NCBI GenBank assembly: GCA_030248135.1 | Contig: JASANC010005553.1 | Coordinates: 1 to 64,000, forward strand | Direction: 5' to 3' | Origin: Theristus sp. LFF4_11 | Taxonomy: Eukaryota > Nematoda > Chromadorea > Monhysterida > Xyalidae | DNA length: 64,000 nucleotides | Shown here: one piece after another, positions 26,501-41,500 of the stretch | Numbering within the stretch: position 1 is the first letter of the stretch | How the letters are laid out: every line of letters begins with the position of its first letter | The notes under the pieces: generated by a model | Told to the model about the DNA's origin: nothing | What the model saw: only the letters and a program-made list of their open reading frames with translations | The model's database searches: none | Made by a program: the position numbers and the translations under genes

Positions 26501-29500
26501 CCCATCGGCCCACGAACCATAACAATACTTATAACAAAAAGGTTGCATGTATCAAGCTCAATCTTAGTGATGAAAGTTCACCAGCTTTAAGTTGGTGGTC
26601 CAAGAAGTTGATTGGAGCCAATGAAACCAAAACCTGTGACGAACGCAATTGCAGAGTTTGTGTTACCGTTGATCGAGATAAGCTAGTCACGTCTCATGCA
26701 ACTAATATCCGATATCAGATGATTTCTCATTCTTCATCTTCGTGCAAATCCAAAAACGTAGTCTATCTCATCACCTGTCGCAAATGTGGCTTTCAGTATG
26801 TCGGGCAAACCGCCCGAATGCTGAAACAACGAATTATGGAACATCAACGTAATATTCGAAACAAAGACAAGCAGACGTTGCTGGTGCGTCATTTCACGCA
26901 AAATGGACATTGTGTTGACGACCTAATGGTGAGAGTCTTGTTTTGCTTGGATAACGAAGCTGTTACCATTTCTTCTATGAGAGCTCAGTTGCTTACTGTT
27001 GAGAATTTCTTGATTCGTTTGCTTGGTACTGCCTTTCCTTTTGGGTTGAACGACAAGATTGACAACTACGGCAAAATTACAGAAGACCTTTCTTGCTTCA
27101 AACAAAAAGGTTCGCCTTTTTTCACACAGTCGATCCGCCGTAGAAAAAGGAATCATGGTCAAAGAAAGCACAGAACCAAAAGGAAATGTATTACTGATAC
27201 TGCTGGTAAACTAGTTCAGATCTATCAAGAAAATCCTGCAGATAGAAAAAGTATGTTTCATACGCTGATCTCTGCGCGAAGATGTGAATTGATACAGGCA
27301 GAAAGGACAATTATCAAAGTAAACTGCAGTGGACAAAGTGCAACAGTTAGAAGAATCGTTCAAGCTTTCCTTTCAGGCAAGTTTCACAATAGAAATACAG
27401 AAAGGGCACGTAAAGTGCCCTCAGCCTTTTTTAGCATTCCGTTTGTTGACAAGAAACTTGAATTCCTGAAGTTGGAAACTCTTTTCAAAGACCATCGCAT
27501 TTTGTCTCTTGCACCTACACGCACTGCGCATAAGTTTAAAAATGTAAGAGTTGTGTATTCGTATGATAAGCCGGTCAGTGGATTGCTCTGTAACCACAGT
27601 AAGTTGCTGAAAAATCTTACTCCTCAACTATTGTCTTCCATAATTCACGGCGTTTGCGTTTGTGAACAAAGTGAATTTAAGCACCCTGTTTTCAATCATG
27701 TCATTACTGGGAACCTTAACATCATTAAGGATGATGGTCTCCGTGAACTGTTCAGTAAAGGATCAAAGTTCAGGTTATCATGTGAGAATAAGTCTTGGAC
27801 TGACATTCATGATACTCTTATTGAAGCTTTACATGATTTTCTGTGCAAAATCGCTCACGTATGTCGTGTTAATGTTCATGAACTTATTCGTGTTCGAATC
27901 TTTTGCGAAAGACTGATTTGTAATAGAATCAGCTACCACCGCACAGTTCAACGGACTACACGCACGTTTAGATTTCCCCATTCCAAACTCAAAAATCTGC
28001 ACGCTCATTATGTTGTCGCCCAAGCTGATAAAGCGAGTAACAACTTCGTTATTATTTGTAAAAAGTTTTACCTTCAAGTTATGTGTCATGAAATGGGGGT
28101 TTCTTTTAATCGTGAAGGGAATATGACCAATGATGGTAATAACGTTTACTGTCCTGTTGCTAGAAATGAGACTGACATTGTTGACTTTCATGCTAAAGTT
28201 AGTTCTACGTTTGGTGCTGTCTGTCAGTCCTCCGATCTTGTCCTTCCCACCATCTTTTCTATTCCTAAACTTCACAAAATTCCGTATTCTTTCAGATTTA
28301 TTGCTGGTGCCAGACAATCTAGTTGCAAAGCGATCAATACTCTGCTTCATAAAATCTTGTGTGCCCTTCAAACTCATTTCGCCAATTACTGCAGGCAAGT
28401 TTTTTCAAACAACGGCATCCACTGTTTTTGGGCAGTCAAAAACAACCTGGACGTATTGGGTATGTTACAACAATGTGATAACATTGACAATATTGTTTCT
28501 GCTGATTTCAGCACTCTTTATACAGCTTTACCCCATCAAGTTATTTTTGATAGCTTAGACTATATTGTCAACATTTGCTTCAAAAACTCCAAGAAGAGGT
28601 ATTTATGTTTGTCTAAACATTCTGACTACTATCAGTATTGTGATAGCAAACTACCTGGTTTGCTTTCGTTTGACAGCTCTGAAATCAAAGACATGATTAG
28701 GTTTGTAGTTGGAGAAACTTATGTCAAATTTGCAGGGAGTATTTATCGACAAGTATTAGGCATCCCAATGGGCTCAGTTAGCGCTCCAAAGCTCGCTTGC
28801 TTGACCTTGACTGGTTTGGAATACAAGTATCTTACTAACCGTTGTAATAAGGAAAATGCTGCCAAACTTCGCTATGCGTGTCGATATATTGATGATTTGC
28901 TTGTTTTGAACTGTGTGAATTTCATGGACATAGCAAAGGATATCTATCCCCCTTCCATTCCGCTTAACTTGTCTAATTCTGTTCAATCCGAGGCCAATTT
29001 TCTTGACCTCAAAATCAACGTTGAAAGGGGGTTGAGGGTAGGCATCCACGACAAAACTCGGGATTTTTGCTTTAAAGTTCTCAAGTATGTTCATGCCGAT
29101 AGTATGACACATTCTTCTGTTGGCTACAACATTTTTTCTGCTCAATCCATTCGCTTTGCTCGTGTCTGTTCTGATAAAAAAGATTTTGCTTTTAATATCA
29201 AACTATTAAGTTCCACACTTATTGATCAAGGTTTTGCAAAAGAGAGGTTACTCTGCCGTTTCTTTCGGTTTGCTTCTTCAAATCACAATGTTCTCCTCAA
29301 ATTTGGTCTTGACCAACCTACAAAATTGGTTGCCTTTGCTCTTTCCATTTTCTGATTCGTTTTCTTCAGCTCATCAATGTTCGGCTAGCATCACACTGAT
29401 GATGGGCCACTAGTCGAACGAATCGAACACGTCTGTGACTCAGGCCCGAAACGTGTTCGGTTCCACCTACTTCGTCTCTGTCGATACAATCCTTTTTCTT

Positions 29501-32500
29501 TTTGCAGGTGTGACGTTTTACATTGGCATTTCCTGGTGACGTTCTCCATTTGCTTCGATTTTTCACTCGTTTTCCCGACGACATCAATGGGACGTTCCAA
29601 CAAACACGCTCATTCTGCTGACAAACGACGCGTTGTCACAGCCAAACGACAAAGAGTCGAAGTCGAAGAAGACAACGACAGTGTCATCTCGGAAGACGAA
29701 CAGGTGTGTAGATTTGTAGTCTGCAGCTGTTACTCTTTCTTGTTTTTTGACATTTGTCCGTTTTCTTATAAGGACAACTACATCCAGCTGTTGCATGGTG
29801 GTTCTCTTTCATTTGGCTTAGGTTGTTTGATTTCAAGTCCGTTTTAGCATGTCCGACACGCGCGTGTTTTACTGAGGGGATTTGAAAAAAAATCCGGATT
29901 TTTTTTTAAATTAAAAAAAAATTTTTTTTTAAAAAAAAAAATTTTTTTTTTTACAAGTTAGGTTTGTTCGAAGCGTCTCGTCGAGCTGAGTTCATCTAGA
30001 CTATTTTCAGAACGATCCGGAAAACTATAAGAGCGAAAATCGTGTTTTATTGAAATTATGTCCATTTCATAGAGGGAAAGTTGCATTTTCAACAGTAAAA
30101 CAGGACAATTTTCGACGTGTACTTGAATATTGAACCGTTCTTAGTTGTTCCTCTTTAGAAAATTACCAAAATTTGACTGTGTTCAAAAATTCCTGTTTGC
30201 TGTAGCTAAGTCGGCAACCCCTGTCGACCCGGTCGCCCCCCCCCCCCCAAGACACTTACTTTCAGGTTCAACCAGCTATGCTATCTGCCACATGGCGAGA
30301 GCCCACTCTTCAAATCATCGTATCGAAAACACGTACCATGATTTCGCGATCACGTTGCGGGCAACTGACAGACGCAAGTTTAACACGTTAGTTTAGCTCA
30401 GCACGCAAGTTTTAACATGTGGCCATGTTATCGGGTATCTGAAAAACGGTCGTGTGATGTGGTATTAACCAACATCTCCGCTCCAATTGTTTAACAATAT
30501 ATCGCACAACTCCATTGTAGACCTATAACATACGCCAATCAACAAGATATCATGTTCATCTCATGGCCTACCGACTGAAAAAACATGTTCTAAGTTGCAA
30601 GAAAACGATTTCTGAAACGATATTTCAATTCAGTTAAGTCATTTCAACGCTAAAAATTGACTCTAGAAGTCATCCAAACCGAAAAACATGGAGTACGTCG
30701 GTCAAAATGACCAAATAATGACATTTACCTAAGCACACAAAGAAGTTGGGAAGAAAATTTGGTTTGAACTTTCAAAAAATTAAGCCATAAATCGAATTTT
30801 CAGAGCAAAGGAGAAAAAAAATTTAGCAAATTTTTTTTTTGAGTTTAAAAAAAAATCCAAATTTTTTTTTTAAAATAAAACGAAAAAAAAGTAAAAAAAA
30901 AATTTTTTTCAAAGCCCCTAACCCTAGTCCACCCCCCCCCAAAAACCCTGCCCGTGCACGGGCAGATACCCGTGTACCCCCCTCCCCCCTTTACCTCGAC
31001 ACGGGTACTAGACTCCCCCCACCCCCCTCCGCGAGAAAACACGGGATCGCACCCCCCCCCCCTCACGGTGGTCAATCTCATCTCAATTTTTTCCAAAATA
31101 CCGTAATTTTTGCATTTTTCTTGACGTTTGTGTCTGTCCCTGCATAGATTTTGTTGTTTCTGACCAAGCAAGCAGCTTGTTTGCACAAAATATTATGTAT
31201 TTTACAAGAATTTCTAAGGCAAAAATTTGGTATTACCCGTGCGATCCCGTGCACCCCCACTCACGAAATTTTTCTGCCAGTGCACCCCCCAGTATCGTGG
31301 GCCCAAAACAATTTTCGAAGGGGGGGGTATGGTGCCGTGGGGGGGGGGGGGGTGCCGACCAAAAAGTGAGGGGGGGTCCAACCTATGGTAACGGTAACGT
31401 GGTAACCAAAGTTTCCCAGCTCCTAAACTTTCCAAAACTTGGCACCTTGAACTCAAAATAGGAAATACAGAAAAACTAGTGTTTTTGAGCAGCGTAGAAC
31501 GCTGTTTTCCGGGATACAACGTGCCTAATTTGCTATTTTTTGCTACCCAATGCTACCCAATTTTTTGTTTCAAATCAATTTCGCTTTTGTTGGTTTCCAG
31601 GGCAGCACGTTCAATAAATTGAAAACAACGACTGGGCAGTGACCGCGTAGGTGTGGGAAGCGGGGGAGGGACGGTTGCAAGGAGACCGGATAGCTGACCC
31701 CGATTAGTGGGCGAGATTTGCAGAACTGCAAAGTGAAACCGGTAGCGGATGGCGTTTGAAAAATAACATTCATTAGTTACCGTTTCAAATCGACAACGTC
31801 GTCAGTCAATTTGCATCTGCACTTAGTTTAGCAATCAAGTTGTTTTCATTGTATTTCACTTGGCCCTTAACACAAAAGCTTGTGCAAAACGATGCTTCAC
31901 CAGTTCAGTTCGACATAGTTCACTGCACCGTTTTTTCAAAAATATAATTTTACATTTTATCAATCAAACAAAGAATTGTGATTTTTGACCACGAAGTTTG
32001 AAAATTTTTAAGGTAAAAAACCGGTTCTTTATTTTTTCAGGAAAAAAACTAAAAAAACGGTTTTAAAACGGAAAAGAAACTGGTTTTTTTCCTGTGCCAA
32101 CCCTACTCTGATGCTGTTACCATAGCAGACTAGTTGTTTTCTGCAGTGAAAGATGCAATTCCATTTTCAGTCTTTGCTGCCATCATGGTTAAGTGGACGG
32201 CAAAGCAGCGAGTCTGGGCTGCCAATTGGTGGGAACATGCGAATAACTTTACCACAGTGGTTCGGCAATTTCGTACAAAATTCAATTTGACCCCGCGTGA
32301 GGATACATCAGTTTGGAAGTCCGTTTATGAGCGATGATAAACAGTGAGATTATGGATAAACATTGTTTTTCGTCAAAAATTGCTATTTTTTAAAAATTAC
32401 ACTGTAAAAGCGTGTAAACCAAAAAAATTTGATTACAAAAAAGCCTCCCAAAGTGTTTTAACACTGTTCCAAATGTTAAAACATGAGGTCCCTTTGTTAC

Positions 32501-35500
32501 AGCTAAATCAACCCTCTGCTTTTCACAACATTTGTCGATTTTTCATCTTTTCCAGACATTCTGCTGTAGTGAGTGATAAGGGCAACATACCGTAACAAAA
32601 ATTGGGTCAGAAAAACCTCAAATGTTTTCTAATAGTGTTTCAATTTTCAGCTCGAAACACCTCAGCACAAACCAGTGAGAGCATTTTAGAATTGGAACCT
32701 TTTTTGGCTCACCCTGTACATTAGTTTGAAAATTCCGAATGCTGAATTGCATTTGAACAGTCTTTAATCACCCTGATGTTTCACTTGAGTCTGAGCGTGC
32801 GTGAGCGGTTCTGCTCAGAACAGGTGCGAATTTATCTTTCCAGAGGCAAGCAAGTACTTTCCAAGCACCAAGTTGGTTGCACAAGAGAAACAGGAAATCT
32901 AATGCAGTGACAAGCAGTCCAATGCACCCATAATGTGACGTAATGCTGATACGAAAATGCGCACTTCCGTAGGCTTTAAATTGGAATTTGGAACACCTAT
33001 AGCTGAAGCCGCATTTTTTCATAAGCGTTAACAGCATTTTTCTTTTTCTTTTTCCGAAATAAAGCCCGTTTTTTTCATTGTTTTTCTTCCTTTTTTTCAT
33101 TCCAAGCTGTTCACCACAACGGTATTTCACCTGTTTTTGAAACATTCGTGTTTGAACTTATTTCACATTTTGTTTGTTTCAAACTGTCACGGTACCTCAC
33201 CGAGCATCGTTCTTTTTGCAGTGTTGGTAAACAATCACCAGATTTTATAAAGTCTAAAGACATTAGTGTCCTTAGCAATAAGTGAGAGAAGGTAAGGCAG
33301 CATACAGTGCATAACATTGGTAGCGGGAAAAAAGCGTTTCAAAAACATTCAACCATTAAAAGAAATCCAACAGAAAAAACAAAGCTGCGGCTACAACAAC
33401 AATCAAGATTTGAATTTCAAGTACGCAATAAATTTATCCAATTAAATTGCAAAGCTCAATATGTTTTCCAACATTTTTCTGTTGGTCGCGTTTTCTCACT
33501 CCCTTGTTGGAAGCGTTTTTCAAGAAAGTGATAAAGGTCTGAAATGTTTGTCCATGTTGCTGCACGGCGTGCTTCCAAGTGATTTTTATTCAATTGACAT
33601 CTCACGCAGAGCGCGTATGAAGCGTGGATCGATGTTGCACTGTTGAAACATCTGTGCCACCCTGTCACGCCCGTAGTGAACCGTGTAAATGTGCATCATT
33701 GTCGCGACACTAAATATTTATCATTGTTCTATTCCAAAAAGGAAAAAAACTGATAAAGCCAACCAACCAAGCTGTAGAAAGAAAAAGCCCTGCCTTTCAC
33801 GATCCTCACCGCGCGCCCGGGCACCCATTTGCCAAAAATTGGGCTCATCAGTACCGTAACGCCCTCACCCCCTTTCCCGACAAGCATAAGTGTGTCCTCT
33901 CAAACAAGCAACTTACCTCAACCAGTAGAGTTCCCGTCTGGTGTGCCAAGTGACCGTGCACTGCTTCGATAGCGCCAACGCCGTGCTCAGTGATGCGCTC
34001 CCAAAATTCCTTTTTACAGTGCGCACATAACGGCGGATTATCGGCTCGGCTTCGGCATAAAGCTCTGAATATAGAAACAGATGGTTGTTTCGAAATACAT
34101 TTTCCATTGCTCATTTGAAAATGCACGCTCCGGTTTCGGTTGCGCGAAGCTGGAGAAACGCAGTGTACAGGGCTATCAAAACACGTCAACTTTTAAAACG
34201 CTTCGATCTCGCGACTGCATTTATGTCTGAAGCTGAAATTTGCACCACTTATAGTCATTTGATTTTTATGTGTAAAAATTTCAACCAAAAATAATAACTT
34301 TGTTAGCCGGTACACAAAGTGTGACACAGACTTCTAATTTCGGCAGTGTCGCAGTTCGTGACAATGTTTGATCAAAATGCAAATTGGGATACTGTAACTT
34401 GCGGCGATAAAAAAACAGAATTGGTTTGGTTGGAATTCATTTTTGTTCTGTGGCACACGAGTCTGTTTGAAACTAGAAATGTTCATTACCGAAAGGATGG
34501 TTTCTACTCGAGAAAAGAAGCCGTAAATGCAAACTGAATGCCAACAACTTTTCTGGACGAGCCAATGAGCTAAAAGTAGTCGAGCATCGTTCAGTCGTTC
34601 GTTGTTCTCGTGCAACATTTGCTCCAGGCGAGCGTATCCGTGAATCAGTTCTTTCAATTGTTTAGTTTCGGCTGTCGAATCGCGGGATTTTTCGTTCAAA
34701 ATCGATTTCGTCAATTGTTCGCACCATTCGGCAACGACCTGCTCAGCTTTGTCGTTGTGCTCCGGTTGCGCGGCACAAGCACAGTAACCGTGAGCGGCCG
34801 CGAATTCTCGGTCGAGTTCCGCGAGACTGACGACCAATTTCGAGCATTTCTCGCATCGATACGCGCTCATCTCGGCCTCGATACGGCAGCGCTCTGGCGA
34901 GCCGCACGCGCTGCAGTCGCAGTCGAAGAAGTAGTCCCGTTTCAGGGCTGTCTGGCGCTCGCCGCGACGCTGGAAGCCGACCTTCGGTCCGTAACAATGG
35001 TCGACCGATTCGCCGACACGAATGCGACGAGTCGCTCGAGCTTCTGCAACACCGTTCGCCTGCAGAATAATTTAGGTCATCGATTCTGTATTATTATTGT
35101 TTATTGTTGGCTGTATAATCAAGAATCGATTCTGAGTTTGTACAGAATTTGCCATCGTCAGCAGGAAATATAATAAACGAAGTAAAAATCTTTCTTGATC
35201 AAGCAGAGGTTGACTGAACTGTGGAATTATCTAGTGAGTTTGGACGTTCGACCTTGCCTTTAGTCTGTGAGCAAAACGAAAATTCTCTTCAACTGGTGTG
35301 ACGAACCAAGAAGATCCAGCAAATATTCGGCTCGCACGAATGATTGAACAACACTGCGACCGGGTATACGGCGGACGCCTTGTGACTGTCGACCGTGTGC
35401 AACGCCTCGAGTGCATCGTCTGACTGCATCACGCGGCGCTCCCAGATCCCCTGACGATTCCGCCGCATGCGACGCATGATCGCGATCAGCACAGTTTGCA

Positions 35501-38500
35501 TGATTCGGCTACGTTCTGCAGAATCGGTACAAAATTGGCTTTTTTCCTGTTCGATCGAAGCACGGCTTTCCCAACCGTGTGCGAGTTTTTTTATGAGGGT
35601 TCATGTATGAAACCGATTACAAATGTATTTCACGCCAGTTCAACCGCGTTAAAAACTTCCATGAAGTCGCATTAAGCGTATCCAAAAAGGCACGTTTCAC
35701 ACAGGGAAAAGAACTATCCAAATGTACGCCAAATGTACACACGTATGTACTCCAAATGTACCCCAAATGTACCATAGTGGCACACATAATTGGCTCATCG
35801 ACGTATATGGTATGTACCATAGTGGCGTAACATAACTGAGCCATCGAGGTATAGGGTATGTATCACATATATGCGATTATGGCGCAGTCAGACAATTATG
35901 ACTAAGTATGCAATAAATATGTTTGCAATTATGGAAACCCCTCACACGCATGCAGATACACGCTCTCTTAAGGGGGCAAGACAAACAGGTATGTATCTAA
36001 TTATGGCTGTTGTTAGTTATGTATGCATAATTAAGATGCTATGGTCAAACTATGTACATACCTAAACAAATATGGGAGCTTCCTGCTATGTATGAAATAT
36101 GTACATAGTGTAGTACATTTGGATCGTTCTTTTCCCTGTGTCACTGCACGATTCAGTTGCATGATTCAATTGTAGCACACCTGCTAGCTCAATCTCCTCC
36201 GGCCAACTATCCCGCTCGGTCATGCCAGCAACCAGTTGGCCGCACAGATCAGATTTGGACCACCGTGAACTCTGTCCCTTCGATTGAGGGGGGGGGGGGG
36301 GTGGGGGGGGTTTTTAGCAATTTTACGTTCCACGAACGAACACACATTTTAAGCTGCAAAATTTGCCCATAGTGTGCAGTAACGAAGATGATAGACAGTA
36401 CAGATTTATAGATAAGCGGTATTTGCCCCTCGGGGTGCCAATTTTTTGGGGGAGGGTGGTAGGTCGGGGATAAGTGTGACCCCCGGTCACATGCTAGGGG
36501 GCTGCACCGTATGCTAATCGGTTCATGGGGAAAGGGGTGCCCCCATTTTTTTCAAATTTTCAAAATAAAACGTTATAAATTTCAAAGAAATAATTGTGTT
36601 TAAGACTAAATAACCTTATACTTAGTGCATATTATGCACCTGGGAACCGAAAAATTATGATTTTTGAAGAAAAATGTGTGGTTTTTAAACAAAAATTTGT
36701 GATTTTTGAACAAAAATTTGATTTTGGGAACATTTTTGGAGGGGGTACTCAGGGGAAGGGGGACCGAGTCAGGAAGAGGATGGGGAGGGGGTACCCACGG
36801 GGGTTCCGGGTTTAAGGGAGTGGGTGTCACGGGACTCCCCCCCCTTCCCACACAGGCGCAACACATAGCCTTCACCCCCCTCATCTTCGGTACTGATTGT
36901 GTGTGCGATTGTGCTTCATCGTCTTCTTTTGAAGTTTTTTTCATTCCTTTCGTTACACACTTTGCATCGAGACAAAAAATGCCACAAGGTGTTAAGTTGC
37001 AGGAGGGTAAAATTTACCTCAACGGGTTAAGAATGAAATGTTGGTAACGTGGCCTGGTGGTAGCGCGTTAGACACTTTATGGTAGTGGTCTGTGCGTTCG
37101 GGGGATCAAGCCCCGCCGAGGGCTGTTTAGGCAGGCACTTGATGACAGAGAAAACTTGATGGGCACCCTACTCGACGGCGCTCTGTACGCATTCTGTAGC
37201 CCTGGCTAAACACATCGCCTGAAATCACCACCACCAACAACAACAACAACAACCACAAATGTCCCAACTTCATTAAAATTCCAAAGTTTCGTGCCTGTGT
37301 TTGATAATCATTGTGAAAAATAATTGTGCTATAAAACACAAGTAGGTATCTTTTATAAAACTGAATGGGAGTTACATTTTGGCATGGTGTACTTACCGTA
37401 AAGTCTTGCATATAAGGTTCCTCCCACTTATAAGACCCCCACCCAAAAGTGGGCGGAGTGTCACACGGCGGGAAACCAAAAAATTCAAAATTTTGACTTG
37501 ATCAAAATCCTACTCCGTTTATAAGGCCCGGAATTCCTAATGTTCGGTTTATAAGACCTCCTCCCACTTATAAGGTTGTCACACAAAATTCCACTTTTTT
37601 CAGAAATTTTTTGATTTTCAAATTTATATAAGGAGACCTTATATGCAAGACTTTACGGTATATGAAAACAACCCTTCAAAAAATGGAAAACGACTGATGT
37701 TTGTAGCTTGGTTGTGCGTAAAGTCTGTTTTTGTTTCCATTATTACTGCAAAAAAATCGGGTTTGCAAATTTTCAGAGTGTGCATGCGAAAAATATTGTG
37801 TCTTCTCAAAATGTACACGTAAAATTTTCATCATCTTACAATATGTGTGCTGTGAAATGGTGAAACGATGCAGTCACAATTTTCACGTTATCATCTTGTT
37901 ATGCCGAAGTAAAAAACGAAACTCAGTGAAATACATTTCTTCAGCACCAAGACCATTTTAGCGAACAAAATTAATGCGAAGATGTCGTAATCATTTTAGA
38001 TAAATAAAGAAGACAACAATACAAAGAACTGATTCGCTCAGTTTTGACGGAAACTAGTGAAAACACTCAATGTTAGAGTCTCTGCGGATCAACATTCGAA
38101 AACTGACAAAAAATAGTTTTATATCAATCCTCTCATTGGTTTTATTTGCAACTTCCAGTATCTTGTATTTGCTTCAATCAAACCACTACAATTCGCCACT
38201 GACTTGCCAAAACGCCAAAGTCATTCAAAATCACCATAACTTCATTCACAATGTGACTAATTACCAATTTGCGACCAAAACATTTGCAATGAATTCTAAA
38301 ATTCCCGCGTATCGACCGTCTGATTTGGAAGTGATCTGGTTGATTGGACTGCCGGGATCTGGCCGCAATCTCATGCAGTCCGTTTTGGACGCGCATCCCG
38401 ACGTAAGCTGCCCAGTTGGAAACAAGTAAGCTAAGCTGCTGCTGTGGCTAAACAAACTAAATGGATCCATCCAAAAGCTGGCGAACAAAAAACTGCTAAA

Positions 38501-41500
38501 TAATGGTAAACCATTTTAAAACAAACTAAACTATCGTTTTAAGATTTGCTCAAAAAAATATCACTCATTTATCACACCCTGATGTGTTTGTCGGTTTATA
38601 AGATTATAGGATGTTCTGTTGCACATAAGAGCTATTAATAGATGAATTTGCAAAACAAAAATTTTTCAATTCAAAAACTTTTCTAGCATCATCCCAAGCA
38701 TCTTACTAATGCATTCAAAATGGCATCGTGGCGAGGTGCAATTGAGGCGCATGCGCGAGGCGAAAATCACCGACGACGTTTTCAATGCCGCTGTCAGTGG
38801 TGCGATCAGCGAAGTTCTGACGGCAAGACAGACAAAATTCGCTGGCCAGCATCAGAGAAAAAATGCAAGTATTCCAAAGTCATCAAAACCGGTTCGCCCA
38901 TGCAATTCCGACCCGTCAACTGGCGCTTACATTGACTACATCACAACTTTGTACCCAAAATCAAAGTTTCTGCTGATTATGCAAGATTTGCGCAGAAGTC
39001 TGACAGTTTTAATTCGACAATCGAATGCGAATTTTTGCAAAAAGCTGACCAGAGAACAATGCTCAAAGAAATGGATGAAAATCGTGACGACAATGCACGA
39101 TTGGTGTACGTCCAAAGAACGACAGACGATATGCAGGTCCGTGTATTTTGAACGACTCCTTGAAGAGGTGTGTGTCTGGTTTTTTTCTTTTTGCCTTTTT
39201 CTGTTCGTAAAGCTCGTTGTAATCTGGGCATTTGTCTTGTCGCAAACGCATTTATTGTTTTTGAATTGTATCCTACCAAAAAAAGCCATTAAGTAGCCAA
39301 TAGTTAGAAAACGACTTTTAACGCCTATTTTTATGAAAAAAAGGCATAATTTTTTTAGCCAAACGCTCAACTGCTCGAAATCTACAAGTTCCTCAACATT
39401 TCATTTTCATCATCACGAGCCATGCAACGTGCATCATCAATCATCAAACGACAATTTCAATTGACCTATAAAACGGGTGAAAGAATATGATCAACAATTT
39501 TTGAAATGAATGAGGTAAACACGAATGATGCAGTATTCATTTGTAACACGAATTCACGAATTTATTCATTCAGGCACACGAATAAGTAACCAATTTGTTA
39601 CGATTGAACCATTGCGTTCATTTTTTAAAAATAACGTGTTACACCAAAAATGTTGCTATTTTTGTTTTAATAATCTTCATTGGTTTTCTTAAGGCGCGTT
39701 TAGCAATTAGTTTTTCTTACGTACGCACGGAACGCACGTCGTTCTAAATGCGGGGCGCAAAACAGTCGTTTCGTTTAAGTCACACGACAAAACTAAAAAC
39801 TGCGCACCGCATTTAGAACGACTGAAGTGTCGTGCGTACATACGGGGAACTAATTCGCGTGGCCAAAAAGTCGTGTGGTATGTCCGAACGTGCGGACGGA
39901 CAAGCTTGCGCACGCGAATTAGAATTTCGTGCGCACATCCGTCGAACGACTTTTTGCTGCCAGCAGCAAAAAGTCGTGGGACAGTCGTTCTAAATCCCGT
40001 GCGGAAAACAGTCGTGTCGGACAGACTTAAGTCACACGCACGAAATTCTAATTCGTGTGGGCACGAGTTTTCTTGCGTTCGCACGGACAACGTTCTAAAT
40101 CATGCGCGCAAAACAGTCGTTACGTGCGAACGACAGTCATGCGTACGAAATTCTAATTCGCGTAGCCATTTTTTAAGTTCTGTCCCCGTGCGTACGCAAG
40201 AAAAACTAATTGCTAAACGCGCCTTTAAAGAACGTGTTTCACATCAGCATTTTCAGCTGCAAAAAACATTTTTTTAAAATTATTTTGGATTTAAAAACAA
40301 CTTGAAAAATCACCGACATAAATACATGCAATACAAAACCAAAATTACGAATAAAGCGGTCTGTCAGATAATCATTGAAATACACAAGCACAGCAAACGG
40401 CTTTTACACAGAACATGATTTTAAACAAACAAGGCAAGATCTTTTCGTCAGAAAGAAGCGGTGCATGTGTGTGGAAAAATTGTGTGTGCATAAGGTGTGG
40501 AAAACCGCACAGCTGAGAAGCCAAAGGTGCTGTCCGAATATGAATTAAAATAATTTCTTTTGTGGAAACAATTCTGATTAGTTTTCTTTTTCCATTTCTT
40601 GACAAAACCGCCATTAGATTATATTCAGTTTTGACGATTTTAAAACTGCAGCGCAGCGTTGAAACATTTTTCAATTTGTACGTACAATATTTCAATGCAT
40701 ATTGCGACACGTCAAAGTAAAATATAATGATTGCAAAACGTAAATAAGCAAAATGCCTTTCACAGACAATAAAACAGCAGCAAAAAATCCGTGTCTTGTC
40801 GAGTTTATTTTAATTATGCAAATGTATATTGCATGAATCCACGCCGCTCAGTGACCAGTCCGAATTCGGTTGCAACAGAACTTGTTGATGCCCTTCGTCG
40901 GCGCAACTGGTGTTCTCTGTGTTGTATGCGTGCCTGTAAAGCTGGCGTACTGTTTTGCTGTTCAAACCATTGATGAGATAATAATTTGTCGACAAAAAGA
41001 TTTATCGGTATGTGGTGCATATGTAACTGCAATACACGCGGTAAACCCGTAAATCAGTTCAATAAAGCAATTTGTGATACGGTCTGTTAAAAAGTTTAAA
41101 ACATACAAATGTAGGGCCTGAACCAAATCTTACTGAGCACCTTAGCAACTTGTTGAGTAATTTTTGAGTCATATGCATTTTTACAGTGTAACCAAGCACG
41201 AATAATGGTTGGACGGTTGTTAGTCATTGCATTAATAAACAGTCAGTTTTAATGATCACTGCTAAGCGCAAAGGTCAAATTCGAATATTCACCTTGAAAT
41301 AAATGTGGATTTACATGTATGTATGATCTTTTACTTTCGTCCCGAGACTCAATGCGCGCATAGTTACATTGTAAGCAAACAGTTTTATGCATGCCAATTC
41401 AAAATTGGCAAAATGATTGTCCCCTTAAAAGGGTCGAGTCATTCAGGCCACTTTGAATTGCCATATCAAGATTGAAACTGGTTTCCTTTGTACGTCTGCA